From: Pleodorina starrii
Taxonomy: Eukaryota > Chlorophyta > Chlorophyceae > Chlamydomonadales > Volvocaceae
Assembly: GCA_030267565.1 (NCBI GenBank)
Contig: BRXU01000015.1
Span: 2,045,001-2,109,000, forward strand
Direction: 5' to 3'
DNA length: 64,000 bases
Below the pieces are notes generated by a model. The model did no database searches. It had not been told where the DNA came from and saw only the letters and a program-made list of their open reading frames with translations. This document shows, one piece after another, positions 1 through 12,505 of the stretch. Numbering within the stretch: position 1 is the stretch's first letter; the number at the start of each line of letters is the position of its first letter. The translations under genes and the position numbers were made by a program.

Positions 1-82
1 CAGCAACGCAACAACACACACACATGCACCAGCAATCAACACGGCACCGTATGCAGTTGTCCGCGCATCGCCCCCGGCTCAC

Positions 83-2061
83 CAGCCGTCATGTTGTCCA
101 GGGCGGTCCAGACCTGGGGGTGGGGTGGGGCGGGGTGGGGCGGGGCGGTCGTAAGATTGCGATGCGAAATTGGTGCTGGTTGCAGCGACCGGTCACCAAC
201 ATAACCCCATCGTTAACCGGGGTGGGGGCGAGATGGGGTGCAGGCAGCACAAGGCGGAGCAACTGCCTCCCAGGAGGGGGTTGGCAGGATAAGGCAGGCG
301 GAGGAAGAGGTGGCGGCACCGGGGAAGCAGTGAACCGCTTTATATAGGGAAACTCAGGACCTGGATGATAGACGTCAACGACTGTCCGTGTCTTTCTGAT
401 GTTAAGGCCACACACCGGCTCACGGTCTCAATAGGCTGCGCCATCCGCTGCGCTGCACTGCAGCGGCAGTAAAGAGCGGCAGCAGCCTGCGAGGACTGCG
501 CTCCGAAACCCCATTCCAGGGCCCCTCCCTGTCCCAGCCGAACCCCACGGCCACCGACGCGTACAGACCATAATCACCGACACGCATGGGCCGTACTTAC
601 CGACACGTACGGGCCGTACTCGTATTCGGCGCGGTCCCGGCACCAGTCCGAGTCGCGGTGCCACCCGAACGCCGCCCGGCCGCTGCTGCGAGGCGGCTTT
701 ACGATAAACTGCTCGTTGAAAAGGTAGGGGCCGCCAGCAGCAGCAGCAGCACCGGCCCTCGCCGCCGCTGCTGCTGCCTCCGCGGTCCCTACTGAGGCTG
801 TCGCTCCCGCTGCTGTTGCGAGCGCTGCTGGTGCTGCTGGTGCTGCTGGTGCTGGTTCTGCTGCTGCTGCGGATCCTGCGCATCCTGCTGCCGTTGTTAA
901 TCTTGTCGCCACCGCTGTCGCTGATGGTGGTGATGCTGATGCTGGTTCCCGCGGCGGCGTCATTGGTCCCGCCCCAGCAACATTCGCCGCGGCCGCCGCC
1001 TGTTCACCGGACACAGCCTTCTGGACCGCCGCTCCGTCCGCGGCGTCATCCTTGCCGCAGCGGCCGCGCTCACCATCGTGTACAGCAGCGCCAGGAACCC
1101 CGGACTCGGACCGCGAATCGCCACAGCAGGCGCCGCCATGCGCATCCCGACCCGGCCTCCGCCGCCGAACGACCCGCGGGTCATCACCGCCGCCGCCGCC
1201 ACCGCCGCCACAGGAGAAGCAGGGCGGGAAGCCCAGCGCCGATCGGACCAGGCAGTGCAGTCGCGGCGAGACGAGCAGACCCAGTCCCGGCAACCGGACG
1301 GGAGCCGCGGCGGTGGCGGCGGCGGCGGCGGCCGCGGCCATCGGCAGCGGCTCGGACGCGCCCGCCGCCGCTGCCGCCGTCGTCCCCGTCGCCGCTGCTG
1401 CCGCCGCAGCCGCCGCATCGCCGTGTCGTGTACTGGCGGGCGGGACGCTGTAAGGCCGGCTCACCTCGAAGACGCAACCCCTAGGCGGGCGAGGGAACAC
1501 GCGCGTCGGCGAGGACTGGCTTCTCGTGGCGTCAACTTGGCGGGTTGGGTGTGGGTGTGTTTGCGGGAACGGGCACTCCGAGGATAGGATGGGGCCTCGG
1601 GAAGCAGCACCCTGGGGGATGGGGGGTGGCGCATGGGCCGTTGTGCGCTGAGTAGCTGATGGAGTGGGTCGCGGGAAGGGAAGTCCCCCTGCGCGCCTGT
1701 GCAGCCCCGCCTGCTTGCCTGTTCTTGGCGATGCCCTCCCCGCCGGCGGTGGCCTCTTCATATGCGCCAGCTGTCTCCAGCACCAGCTCTGCCTCCTGCG
1801 TTGCGCAGCGGAGTGCGGAGCGAGCGCGGAGGTGCTGCGTGTGTGTCTCAGGCTGTCAGCCCCGCGACGCGGCGTCGTACCCACTTTCCCGTCCGGCCAA
1901 GGAAGGATATCAGTGTCTTCAAAACACCCTGGGTCGCCATGGTTCAAACCTACAAGCTGTAGAGTTTCAAGCTCCTGATCTTGGAAGAATCGTTCCAGGA
2001 CAACGAAGCCCTCGCGAAGCAAGCGCCGCCGGATATCGCAGCTGCAGGAACACCGCTGCAT
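83..2061 (-). CDS. Phytanoyl-CoA dioxygenase (PhyH)-like protein, 3' end off the left edge
   Basis: Partial gene for a protein of the PhyH family, Fe(II)/2-oxoglutarate-dependent oxygenases. The first exon (1954-2061, ATG at 2061, 36 codons) reads LLREGFVVLERFF, the usual PhyH N-terminal helix, and ends at a GTAGGT donor. An exon ending at 601 carries FNEQFIVKPP and then FGWHRDSDW, where His and Asp of HRD are the expected iron ligands, and YGPYVS before a GTAAGT donor. A 31-nt microexon at 83-113 continues as VWTALDNMTA in phase 0 in, phase 1 out, which is exactly what follows this motif in the family. The second iron His and the 2-oxoglutarate Arg lie beyond base 1. The middle (about 760-1500) is an open Ala/Gly/Pro-rich stretch; another candidate exon ends at 1465 (GCVFE before GTGAGC). 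The internal exon limits there are unresolved. The actual substrate is unknown. Confidence 0.8.
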
Positions 2062-4868
2062 TGGTGATATGATTCAAATGGCTGAACATTACTGGAACTT
2101 GTTTGTAAGGGATTGCACACAAATTTCGAATACGCGCTTGGCTGCCTAATGTTTCGGAGCCAGAGTGGATCCACAAGCGGTTTCGCAGCGCTTCATCATT
2201 TGTGCGTGTTTCTTTAAGCTCATCTGTCCCTGGTCATCGTGCAAGCGACGAAAATTCCGAGTCATGCGGCTCGTATGCCGCCATCAAACTAAATCCCCTG
2301 CGATGCCGGACCTGGCCCTTTGGTGCGTCCAAGTCTGACGGTACCAAAGGGGTGGGCAGGACGCTGACAGGCTCTTCGGCAGCCCGGCTCGCACCTGATC
2401 GTGCGTTCCACAATCCCCCACACTGCACTGCGTCCGGCCCTGGGTGGCGAGTGCCTGTTTTAGCCGAGGGCTCGCCGATTGCTGCTTGCAGGAGGTTACT
2501 AACCGGGGTCAGGGCCTGACATGACGGTTCGCGCTTACTAGGACATCGCGCTTCCAATCAGGTTGGTGCCCGTTGTCGGATTTAGCACAACCAAGCACTG
2601 GGGCGTGACACGGAGACGCGGGGTCTCACAGCCGGTGTGTGTATGTGTTTGTGTCCAGGGCAGTTTATCCGTACGACAAATCTCGTGTGGGCATTTGGTG
2701 GCTGTTGGCCTGTTCTGGGTGCCATTGTGGACGTATACCTGTCTGGTGGGTGTGGCTGACTAATGCCAGGGGCGGGACACGATCCCAGGGCAGCGTCCGT
2801 CTTAGGGCCGTGAAGTCGTGCTGGTGACGTTCAAGCATGTAGAGTCTACGGGCCCACGGGCCAGTGGGCCCATGCCCTCATGGCCTCACGGTCCTTCGGA
2901 CCGCCCATTGTCGTATCGTGACAACGCTACACCGGTATAAGGAAGCGCGGTAGATACTGTCCATGCCCCTGAATGAAACACGGCAAGGAGATGCATTACT
3001 AATATTTCCAGAGTGCGCCCTTGACCGTATCGTTCTGTTGCAACTGCCCTCACCGAAAAAGATGCGAACCTGGCTCTTCAGCGGGCGACGGGCGAAGGCG
3101 CGGACGAGTGCGTCCCCAGGGGGGTGGACCTCAGGCCACGTGGCAAGCGGTGCTGGCGCTGGATGCGCCGGTTGGCGACGGTTGGTGCAACCGACCATGC
3201 AGGTGCGCCACGCGGCGGGACCACGCGCGAGCCCAAACCTTTAAAATGAATGGGGCCGCAAATACCAGTAATTTGAGTTCCGGCTGGCCTCCAAGCGCCT
3301 CTTGTCAGCCGGGTGAATCCACCCGTCATCCGGTTTTAACCTTCGATTGTGATGGTGTGACGTCGCTGCAAGGGCCAACGATCAACGGCTTGTGCTTGTG
3401 CTCCCGCGCTTTCATGCGTTTTATTGCGTTCCGTCTCTCGCCTCGCTTCGAGGTAGCGCCTTGTTAGGGCGGAATGCGGCTCCGCGATGGTCTGACACGC
3501 GGGGCTCGTTGCGCTTGATCTTCCCCTTGCCTCCTACGTCTCTGCGCGCCGCACGGCATCAAGGCCACAGCCTAATGGCCGTTGTAATATTCGAGTATGA
3601 TATGCTTTGTACAGGCAGCAGAAGAAGGCGGCGACTGGACTGTGTGCCCCTTCGTGTCCTCCAACGTCATTCAGGTCCCTCGATATCCCATGCCACCGCA
3701 CGACGCTCCTCCACCATATCGTCGTCTCATTAGACAGGTTTATGGATCAGTGACAATATCTGCTGATCTCGTCAGCTGCTGTCAAGGTAGCCACAACAGG
3801 CGTGCCTAGAACCTTACAACTCCTACGACACTTGTGTCTCTCCGAGTCCATCGGGTCGTCATCAAACGCCCTTTGCATTGCGTTTTTATTTATCAACTGC
3901 AGCCTCAAGCTTGACGCCCGGTCTGGCGAGCATTCTGAAACAGTAGTCGTGGGGCTTGAACACGTCTCACACATATGCTTGCATGGGTTGTTTTCGAGCT
4001 CTTGCCTTTTCTAGGATCGCCCAACTACGTTCTAGGCATTGTGAGGAAGATTAAAAGGGTCGCCGTTTATCGAAAGAGCGGCTCGCAGTTGAAGCGGTTA
4101 AAAATTCCACGTGTGTCACGGGGCACGTACGGGACTCCCCAACTGGATTTTGGCGAGGCGCCAGTTGTACTTGGCCTATTACAAGACGTCATACTTGGAA
4201 ATGTTTGTTCCTGCTGTGCATAGAGGCAGCCTCTAGGCTTGCCGCCAGCGTATCCGCCAGCCGGACGCTTGTCGTTGCCGGCCTGACTGCGCCTTTCGTG
4301 CTGCTGCTTCTATATTCTTTTGACAGAGATAATCACCTGAATGTGTTAAACATATGTGCACGGAATCTTGTTCCGCAACGGCAGACATCGGCCTTCATCT
4401 GGGAGGGCTGGCGTTTTGGATTGGCGGCGAGCTGCAGTCACAGTGCACTTTCATTGCAGCAACGGTCAGTCTAGCAGGTTTTACAGTTGGGGTTTTTTTA
4501 GATGCAAGGGCTAGCTTCCTTGAGCGCTAGCATGTCGCGGCCAGAACTGGTGCATCGTGCATGTCACCTACCTGCAGCTTGCTATGATCAGGTTGTCGCC
4601 GCAAAATATGAGACGCGCATCGTGGAATTATGGTTTGGAAGGTTGAGTCGGCGCTTTGGTCCATTTTGGCGCACCTCCACGGTTCTTCAGCAACACCATA
4701 GCTGTAAGGGTGAATTCGGAAAAAGAAGACATCACTTTATGACCTGCTGTAGATGTTGCGAAGCCGGCCTTTAGCCGTCTCTTTTACCTCGTCCTCTTGC
4801 CAGTACTCGAGCTTCGTTTGCATACAAATCAGCCGGTGCCTGACGATTGCCCTTTTCCTGCCCTGCAG
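2062..4868. other. Intergenic: PhyH-like promoter side and upstream region of first array gene
   Basis: No convincing coding exon seen. It should contain divergent promoters of the PhyH-like gene and of the first array gene. Two small inverted repeats sit at about 2850-2902: GGGCCCA facing TGGGCCC, then CGGTCC-TTC-GGACCG. A pyrimidine-rich splice-acceptor-like site ends at 4868, about 60 nt before the first array gene's ATG, so a leader intron is likely. Confidence 0.5.
4108..4113. promoter_or_regulatory. G-box-like CACGTG upstream of array gene 1
   Basis: A CACGTG palindrome about 0.8 kb before the ATG. Similar palindromes precede each of the other four array genes. A hexamer this short also occurs by chance in GC-rich DNA, so function is inferred only. 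Confidence 0.25.
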
Positions 4869-4930
4869 TGACAGTGCCTCATAGCGCACGTCTTCATTGG
4901 CGACGGCGGCGTCAACTGTGATCGTTCGCA

Positions 4931-5888
4931 ATGAGGACGGCACCGGAGAAAGAATCAGCAATCGACTCGCTTGCTGTCCTAGCTTTCGCTGCAAGTGACA
5001 GCGCTTTGGTGGCTCGCTCCGGCGATGTTGATGATCCGCAAGCCTCCGGCGGCACGACGTTCCCACGGGCGCCAGATCACGACCGTGTCACCGTTACCCT
5101 GGGGACGGCTGCCTCACTCCCCACCCCAGGAATGCATGGTGAGGAACACGAGGGCTGCTCAACACGCCGCAACCCTGCCCATCAGTAGCCTGCAAGGTGC
5201 CGAGTGCGTCTCGGGCACCATCCTCCCAGCCGACTCACCCCGCGGGCGTACTGCACTCGGCCCGTTGACGAGGCCCCGCCCCTCGCTTTGCAACCCAGAT
5301 CCAGGCCCACAATCTCCAGCGTTTGGCAATGTCCACACGGCCGTGTTGGTTTGACACTCTGCCCACAACTGGCCCCCTGGTCCTGCCCCCGCCTGCGCGC
5401 ACACAGCACACGACGGACTTCACACCATGGTGGCAGGACTCTCCTCGCCCTGCTTCCACAACACCCTCGCGGCCCCGCACCAGCCCGGCCGCAAGTCCTG
5501 CATGGGTGCCCCCTGCGGGTCAGCAGCCACGGTGGCAGCCACAACCGCCTTTATGCTCTCAATGGCGTGGGCCGGCGACCCGACCGTGCAGTGCCTAGGC
5601 GACGGCGGCGGGTTTCACCACGCATGTATCGATCCATGTCCAGCTTCAGATCTGATTGGTGCCATCTCCAAACACCGCGTGGCGGAGGGCGCGTCGGCGT
5701 CGCCGCGCTGGCCCTATCAACACCAGCCAACAGCAGCGGCCCAGCCTTCTCTGGGAACGGCCACGGCCGCGCGCCTGCTGGCGGTGCCGTCGCTCTCCAC
5801 CAGGCGCGGCCTATACGAGGGCACAGTGCGAGGCGGCTGCGTCCGCAACACCTGGAGGTACCTCAACACCAGGACCCTCGCCGGGTAG
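4931..5888 (+). CDS. Tandem-array gene 1: unknown two-exon protein with C-terminal EGTVRGG motif
   Basis: Not a family I recognise. Exon 1 is 4931-5138 (phase-1 donor GTGAGG) and exon 2 is 5437-5888 (acceptor GGCAG). The 298-nt intron matches those of the four sister genes in size and phase. Predicted length is 219 aa. The N-terminus (SAIDSLAVLAFAAS) is a weak match to the VGSLDxWL motif of the sisters; the first residues after the intron read GLSSPC, matching their ALSSP block. The end carries RGLYEGTVRGG then CVRNTWRY, nearly identical to array gene 3 even at DNA level. The rest is Ala/Pro-rich with no signal peptide, membrane segment or catalytic motif visible. The codon for the Arg after Trp lies on an AG/GTAC that could be another splice donor, so the final eight residues are uncertain. 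A strong acceptor (TTTCTTTTCAG) occurs at about 6080. Confidence 0.6.
5802..5861 (+). repeat. 60-bp block shared with 17383-17442
   Basis: The block coding for RGLYEGTVRGG to NTWRY differs from 17383-17442 at only four positions. The last 36 bases are identical, and similarity stops just after GTAC. Three of the four differences are silent. Confidence 0.85.
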
Positions 5889-8800
5889 AGGAAGGAGGCG
5901 AGTGAGCCTGCGAGGGAAGCGGCAACCGTACCCCCGCCGGGCGTTGGGATTTTTTCTCCGTGCGATTACGGAGTGAGCAGGGGGGTTTGTACGTGCACCC
6001 GCGAGTCGATGTCGTCGGCGCTCGCTGAATAGCTTAGGAACCAAGTGGATGTGCACATGCGTTGATGTCTTTCTTTTCAGGGTACCTCATTCAAGAATAT
6101 TGCACTGTCGGCAGCCCGCATTGCCGCGCCGCGCCGTTTGCATGGAGGCTGCGTGGAGGTGCGCCGCGCGCGGTGACGGTGGTGGCGGCACTCCGGCACA
6201 TGTCTTCAACGATTTGTGTGCATGTGTCTTTCTCTTGTGTGGTTGTGTCTTGTGTTGGGTGTGCGCCTGGTGGGTCTTTATTTTGATTACCTGAAGGTGT
6301 CCTTTGGATTGAGCTTCGCCCTCCGGCCGTCACCGCCGAGGAGCCGGGCGGGGGCAGATGTCAGCGAGCAGATGTGCGCCGTCAGGAGAGAGCTCGTGGC
6401 ATGGCGCACCGACCACCGTGGGCCATCTGCTGCGCGCACGCCTGCTCGGGGTCTCGCATGGGCCGTCGCTGCCACCGTCGTCGTCGTAACGCACGCACGA
6501 GTGTGCACAGGCCACTCATGCCCGTCGGCTCTGTGCCCTGTTGCGTCACTCACGAGGCTCGTCGCCGCCGGCCCGTGCGGCCTCGATGGAGCGGGCGTCT
6601 GGTCGGACCGTCGCATGCTTGGTGTCTTTGGCCTTCTGATAGTGACGGTGGGACGGTTCTTGCGGTTCGTGCCAGCTGCGTTGTGCGGGGAGCTTTTTCA
6701 AGTTGCCGAAGTCGTCGTCTTGACGTGTTTTGATTTTCGTGGGCCGCCTAGGGGGGAAGGTTGCGACGCGCACGATGCTGGGCATGATGGGGTATGAGCA
6801 GCAGCGGCGGGCTGACAGGCGGGGCGAGTGTACGATCGAGGGTACGACATTTCATTGCGTTGACGTGATTTGTTTGTTCGTCCTGTCCGGTGTTGGCTTT
6901 GATTGGTCGGTGGGTCCCTGGTTTGCATCGCGTAGTGATACCTCAGGGGGGGATGAACACAGTTCAGACGCTTTTTTCTTTGGCAGGAGCCGCCCCGGGT
7001 ACCCCGGACACACAGTCTCCCACTTGGGCGTCAACCCAGCTGCTTTGCGACAGCACCGTCGCGGCTGCGGCTGCGGCTGATGCCGCGCAACGGCACAACG
7101 GCGAAGTTTTTGCAGTGTGGAACAAACCGTCCAATCTCAAGGCTCCAGGGAAGATGTCCTGTGTTTGTTGCCTTAGCCATAAACCGGCCCAGTGCGTGCG
7201 TGTGCACGCTATCGGCCGGACATTCATACATACCATTCCCCTCTGCTGGGCTCTGCGACCGCTCTGTGTGCGCGCGCCAGGGCTGTGTGCGCGGAGTGAA
7301 GTGCCTGCATTGGTGCACTGACCTGTGCACCCCAGCGGGTCGCCCGGTGCCCTCACGCGGGGCGTCCCCATCGCCGTAATTTCTGAGGGAGCGTGTTGTG
7401 GCGTCAGGGTACCTTTTTTGGGGTATAATTGCTTACATGGCTGCCGGCTGGGGGACGGGAGACCTCCGCCGGGGTCCTTGGTGGAGCGGGAGGGGAGCGG
7501 GAGCGGGAGGGGAGGGGCCGAGAGGGCGGGTTTGTGGGGGCGTGTGCATTCGGCATAGCGCCGCTGGCGAAGAAGCGCGTGCGCAAGGTCCTCGTTTGCA
7601 TCATGACCATCATGCTTGGGTGTGTATTACCTGCGGTGTAAGTAGCGTCTCCGAGGCAGCGGTGTGTAGAGTAGATAAGAACCGGTGTGCTCGGTGTTCC
7701 TTTATCCGGTGTTCCTTAGTTGTTGTGGGGCACCGGGTGGCACGCGCGGATGCGTGCATCGCACTGCCTGGCTGGCAAGTGGTACTGCCCGGGCTAGTAG
7801 GATAGGGAGGGGCGCTCGCTCGCTCGCCTCTGCGCGTGTGGGAGTCGGCGCGCACGGCGGCTGGAACGCATGAGTTCGGTCTTGGACCTAAGCCACTTGC
7901 GGCCCCTCTTGCCGAGATACCGGGTTGTACTGTAGTAGCTGATTTGGGGCGCCGGCCATGCGTGTGGCGGCGCCCCGTCGTCACGCCCAGCAGCAGCAGC
8001 AGCGAAGTCCCCGCTGGGGACTGCCGCCTATACGGCCGCCGATTGAGAGACGCAGCGTGTACGTTTGGAGGTATGTGAGGTGGCGGAAGCACTTTGTATG
8101 TATGTATATCTAGGAGGATTATGGGTCGGCTTCCATCCTCAGCGGCGCGGTGCGGGTTCCGTTGAGCTCGCGCGCGGGGCTGACGCTGGTGGAGGCGCCC
8201 CAAAGGGCGTCCGGCCAGTGCGTGTTGCGGTGTGGCGAGGTGCGGCGTTGCGGCCGCCAGTGTAATGCGCTGCAGCGGCAGGCGGATTGGGCCGGGTCGG
8301 GTCGGGCGCCGCTGCGTTTTGTTTCTTCGTTGCGCACACACACGAGTGGTGTTGGTGTTGCTTCGCCCGTATTCGAGTTGAGGATATAACGGTACACTGG
8401 GAGCATACCTCGCATGCATTTTTTCCGCGAAGGGTGAGCAGTACGCGGGGCCGTCCGTCTAGGCTTTTGGATGATAAGATGGTTGCCGTATCGCGGGGAG
8501 TTTGTACCGTACTATGCAACGACGGGTGACCAACGTGCATTTGAGCTGCGCAAGTCGCGTCTGGACCTGCTGGTTCTCGTCATGTAACTATATAGGCTTA
8601 TTAAAGGAGAATGTTGTTGCTGGAGGTTTATTTGGAAGGTCGTCCTCTCGCTGTCGGCGCCATAAGATGTTGAGTTGTTGTTGCCGCCTCAGGATGTTGA
8701 ATCGTCTATTAGCTACGGATACCGGTAACGTGGGTTGCGGCCGCTGGTAAGGGTGTGCGCACTGTGGGCTGTGGACAGACAGATTGCTCGGATCGGGTCG

Positions 8801-10770
8801 GAGGTTTGTGTCCCGTGGGTCCCGAGGGCCGGCAGGCAGGCTGCTAGCAGAGGGCGGATCGCCGCCAGGGGTCCGCTGGCACCTGCCCATCGGGGCCCAA
8901 TAAGTGCGGATTACGGGTTAGAGGAGGTTTGGGGGTTTAGGGAGGCCGCCCACCAGCCCGTACATGTAACGAATAAGTGCTGTTATGCGCTGTGCGCTTT
9001 TATGGCTGCAGTGGCGAGGGCGGCACCGACACCTGTTTGGTGCGACAGCGCCGCTGCCCCGCTCGCTGTCGCCTCGATCAGCCTACGGTACATGAAGCAC
9101 GACCCTGAGGGGAAGGACCCGCCCCCGGTGTTCCCCGTAACAGACCTCTGGCCAGGAGGGTATAGGAGGTTCATAAAGGATGTGAAGGAGTGCCATACTG
9201 ATTACGTGGTAGCCCCTCCTTAAGGAAAAGGTCAGCCTACAAACAAGCCGCCAGGGCCTGGCTAAGGGCATCCCTGCTGTGCAGCCTGTGCCATGCCCGG
9301 GCGGTGCGTAAAACGCCGCCGTGCAGGGAGGCGGGAGCGCAGGGGGGCCAACCCGGGCGGACGGACGCTCGGACGGGCGTGCCTCCCAAAATCCGGCCAA
9401 GCTCAAGCGCCCGAGCGGGTGCTGGCACGCCCGCGGCCGTGTCGGCAAGCTAGGCCACCAGCCGCGGGCTGCCTTTCTGCCAGTCTGCGACCTATCAAGC
9501 TACCATCTTACGGCGGGAAATGCCGATAGCGTACTCAGCAGTAGCAGGGTCGAGGGGGCCCAGGGCCCGTGGCGGCTGGGGCGACACCACGCAGTGTCAT
9601 CAGCTGCCACAGGGGTAGCGGCTGCTGCACACCGGCAGCTCGCTGGCTGAACAGCTAAAGCAGTGCGCCTCTTGCTGTTTGGCCTGAGCCGCTGCCACCC
9701 TGCCCACGCTGCTAGCGTGCGCCGCCGCGTCAGGGTATTGCTCGCCGGGGCGAGGGGCGGGTGGCGGGAGATTCATCTGGCCGGTAAGGTAGTAAGCGGT
9801 TTGGCGTGGTGCGCTGCCCTCTCTGGTGTTCTGCGCAGGCACGGTACCACGACGCGGGAGGAGAGGGCAGGAGTTCTGTTATGAACTTTCTTTGGGCCCA
9901 GTTCCCGCATTCTCGTTTTTCCGTCCCAACAATGCAAGTGGTCTGGACAGCCTAGATACATTCCGCGTACGCGTCTGCGTAATCTTTACTTTCGACAAGA
10001 TACAGGTCACTACTGCGGGTCAAATGCGACCGCACACTGAAGCGACAACGTCATGAATGACGGTGTCTTAGCGTTGCGAAAGGGTGACATAAGAATTTAA
10101 TTTTGGTGTCATCAATTGGGCCACTGAGTGTTCAGGTTTGCACAGGAGCTTGAGCGGCTTGGGTCCCTTGAACCGCACGTGGCTGTGCCCAACAACCATG
10201 CTGAGTCATTCCGTATGAGTCTCGGCTGGCTTGAAGTTCCGATGGTCCCCGGAGTTGCGCGTAAGCAGTCACAATTGAACCATAATATATTATTGCACTG
10301 AAAACAGCTACACTGAAAGCGTCTGCTATTTGTTGCAGCTTCGGGCAGACAGCCGCGTGAGTCCCACGTGCACCCTCGCCCGCAATGGTGAGAGTAATCG
10401 TTTTTGGCACATCTTTCTTTCCGTCGTTTTTAGTGCACGCAACTGATCGCCATGATTAGCAGCATTTTGCCCGACCTAAGGACGACACTAATGTTCTCGT
10501 AGAAACGCTCCTCTTGCACATACGTCATTATCTTTTTTCTCTCTCAAGGCATTTCTCCGATGGCAGCTTCTGAAAGTTCGCATCCTCTTGACCGTGGCGC
10601 GAACGGTGCCCACGTCCAAATTATATCAGTCCACGCGTGTGGCCTTGCTTGCCCCGCCTCCGCGGCTGCATTTTGAAATGTCATGATGGGGCTGCGCTGC
10701 GTTAGCGGCATTGTTGGAACAGGGTGCGCACTATTAGTAATCTTCTTCTTCATTCTTCGTACTCCTTCAG
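5889..10770. other. Intergenic spacer between array genes 1 and 2
   Basis: Mostly GC-rich low-complexity DNA, with an AT-richer stretch at about 9950-10760 before gene 2. No TGTAA lies close to the gene 1 stop. An open stretch at 8973-9223 ends in VFPVTDLWPGGYRRF-like sequence that reads as protein-like but matches nothing I know. G-box-like palindromes lie at 10176 and 10365. Confidence 0.4.
10176..10370. promoter_or_regulatory. Two CACGTG elements upstream of array gene 2
   Basis: CACGTG at 10176-10181 and 10365-10370, about 400-600 nt before the first coding exon of array gene 2, in an AT-richer, promoter-like stretch. Function inferred from position only. Confidence 0.25.
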
Positions 10771-11955
10771 GAGCAGGACAATGCATACGATGTTCCTGAG
10801 CAGGTTGGCTCTCTTGGCGCCTGGTTGCCGCCACCAGCAGCTCGTCCCACGTCTGCGGCGCCGCAGACGCGGACGGCGCCGCTGGACACATCGGGAACGC
10901 CGACTCGGACGCAGCCAATCCCAATTCCATCTAGGCCGCAATGGAGGGGTAACATGAATCAGAGCTACGTTCTTTTCGATCCATCATCATCATCATCTGG
11001 CAGCGGGGACCACCATCATCATCACCTGCAGCTCTCAGCAGAGCACCTCCCGACCCACGTGCACCCCATCGGAAGCTGCGCAGCGCCATACACCCATTTT
11101 CCAGAACCTCTGCTGCGTAGCTCCCTGCCGCGTGCTTCAGCTGCCAGCAACCCGGACGGCTCCTCCATGGCAGCAGAGCCACGCGCCTGGGCAGCCCAGC
11201 CTTGCAGCCTCGGCAGTGATGGGGAGACAAGCGCACCGCCCTGCAAGGGGGTGCAACATCAGCCGGCTTACAGCCGGCTTGTCGACTGCTACCAGCTTGC
11301 CGCCGGCCCTCTCGGCCCCGCCGCGTCCCTACCAGTCCAGGGCGCCCAAGGTGAGGCTGCACCGCAAAAGCGCCGAGGGAGCTGACCTTCAGCATCGGTG
11401 CACTGAAGCTGCCCATCCTAGGCCCCAGCATAGCGGGCGGTGGGAGCCTGCCGCGCTGTACCTCCTGACTGCGCATGTTTGCAGGAGCATGACATGTTCG
11501 CCAAGCGGCCCTCTAGTTGCACACAAGCAAACTAACAACCGCATGGCGGAAAAAAAATCCTTACGACCGGATACAAGCTACCGCAGCCCCACTTCCTTCC
11601 CGCGCCCCTCCCGTCCCGCGCGCTGCGTCCCCTCGCCTTCCCTTGCTCCCCAGCACCGGCCGGCCTCACGAGCCTGTGCAAGGCGCTCTCCTCTCCGCCG
11701 GCGTACAGCGCCAGGGAGGCCAGCCTCGCCAACCCCGCGCCGCGCGGCGGCGACGGCAGCGAAGGCCGCGCCGCCGGGCGGCGCCGGGCGGCGTCAACGG
11801 AGGTCTCGGGCCTGTCGGCGGCGTTCGACGCCGCCAGGGCGATTGCGGCTTTTGAGCGCTCGACCCTTTGGGCTGCAGCGCTCCTGGGGGACGGGCCCGA
11901 CGGCCGCATCGGCGGCAGCCGCCTGGACTGCCAGCAGGCCTTCGAAGTGTTGTGA
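10771..11955 (+). CDS. Tandem-array gene 2: divergent member, SLGAWL motif without its own ATG
   Basis: Exon 1 starts after a pyrimidine-rich acceptor (CTCCTTCAG, ending 10770) and runs to 11350 (phase-1 donor, CAAG/GTGAGG). Exon 2 is 11654-11955. The 303-nt intron matches the sister genes. In phase 0 from 10771 the exon reads DVPEQVGSLGAWLPPP, clearly the sisters' VGSLDAWLP motif with Asp changed to Gly. Where gene 3 has ATG GAT GTC, this copy has TAC GAT GTT, so the usual start is missing; the first in-frame ATG is 10954. Translation must start there (232 aa, motif lost) or in an unseen upstream exon. Exon 2 opens with APAGLTSLCKALSSPPAY, matching the sisters, then turns Arg/Ala-rich and stops without the EGTVRGG motif. 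It contains a Ser run and a His run (residues about 9-26 from 10954). Possibly a decaying copy. Confidence 0.6.
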
Positions 11956-12475
11956 GGCTTATGGTGCGAGGGATCGCACGGGATGTGTTGGTCAGGGCTT
12001 GTCTGCCATGCTGACTTCCAAGGCGCGGCAGCGGCAGCGGCAGCAGCACCCTTCCCACGTTGGTAGCTGCCGCATCAGGCTATGTCACAGCCCCTGCTTG
12101 TTTGAAGTGCAAAAGCAGATAGATGTTGCTGTTACACTGAGCAGATAGTGTCAGGGTCAGGGTAGACACAACGTGCAGCGGGGAACTGGCAGGCGCGGGC
12201 CAGGGGCCTGGGGACCAGGGGTAGGGCGTCGCCTGCGCCGGTAGGCTAGGGGCCGGATAAGGGCGCAAGCATTGGGGCTGCGACGGACATGAGGAGAGCG
12301 CTCGATGCGCGCGAGCCCATCGACGCGCACTTGCGAGTGAGACGGCATTGTGGCCCCGGTCTGCGGTTGTCGAGAGCCCAGACTTTGTCGACAGCCGGTG
12401 AAATGAGCGCGTCTACGGTTTTCTTTTTTATTCTCATGCCGCGCGGCCGTTCAAGCCCTGCGCGTCCAAAAATGT

Positions 12476-12505
12476 TGTGCTGTGCTGTGCTGTGCTGTGC
12501 TGTGC
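12476..12505. repeat. TGTGC pentanucleotide microsatellite
   Basis: Six perfect tandem copies of TGTGC, followed by a partial copy. Confidence 0.95.

Noticed and set aside
574..1953. Single uninterrupted minus-strand ORF joining all PhyH exons
   Set aside because: A good splice donor follows the first exon and the middle is low-complexity; read-through would put hundreds of unrelated residues into the dioxygenase.
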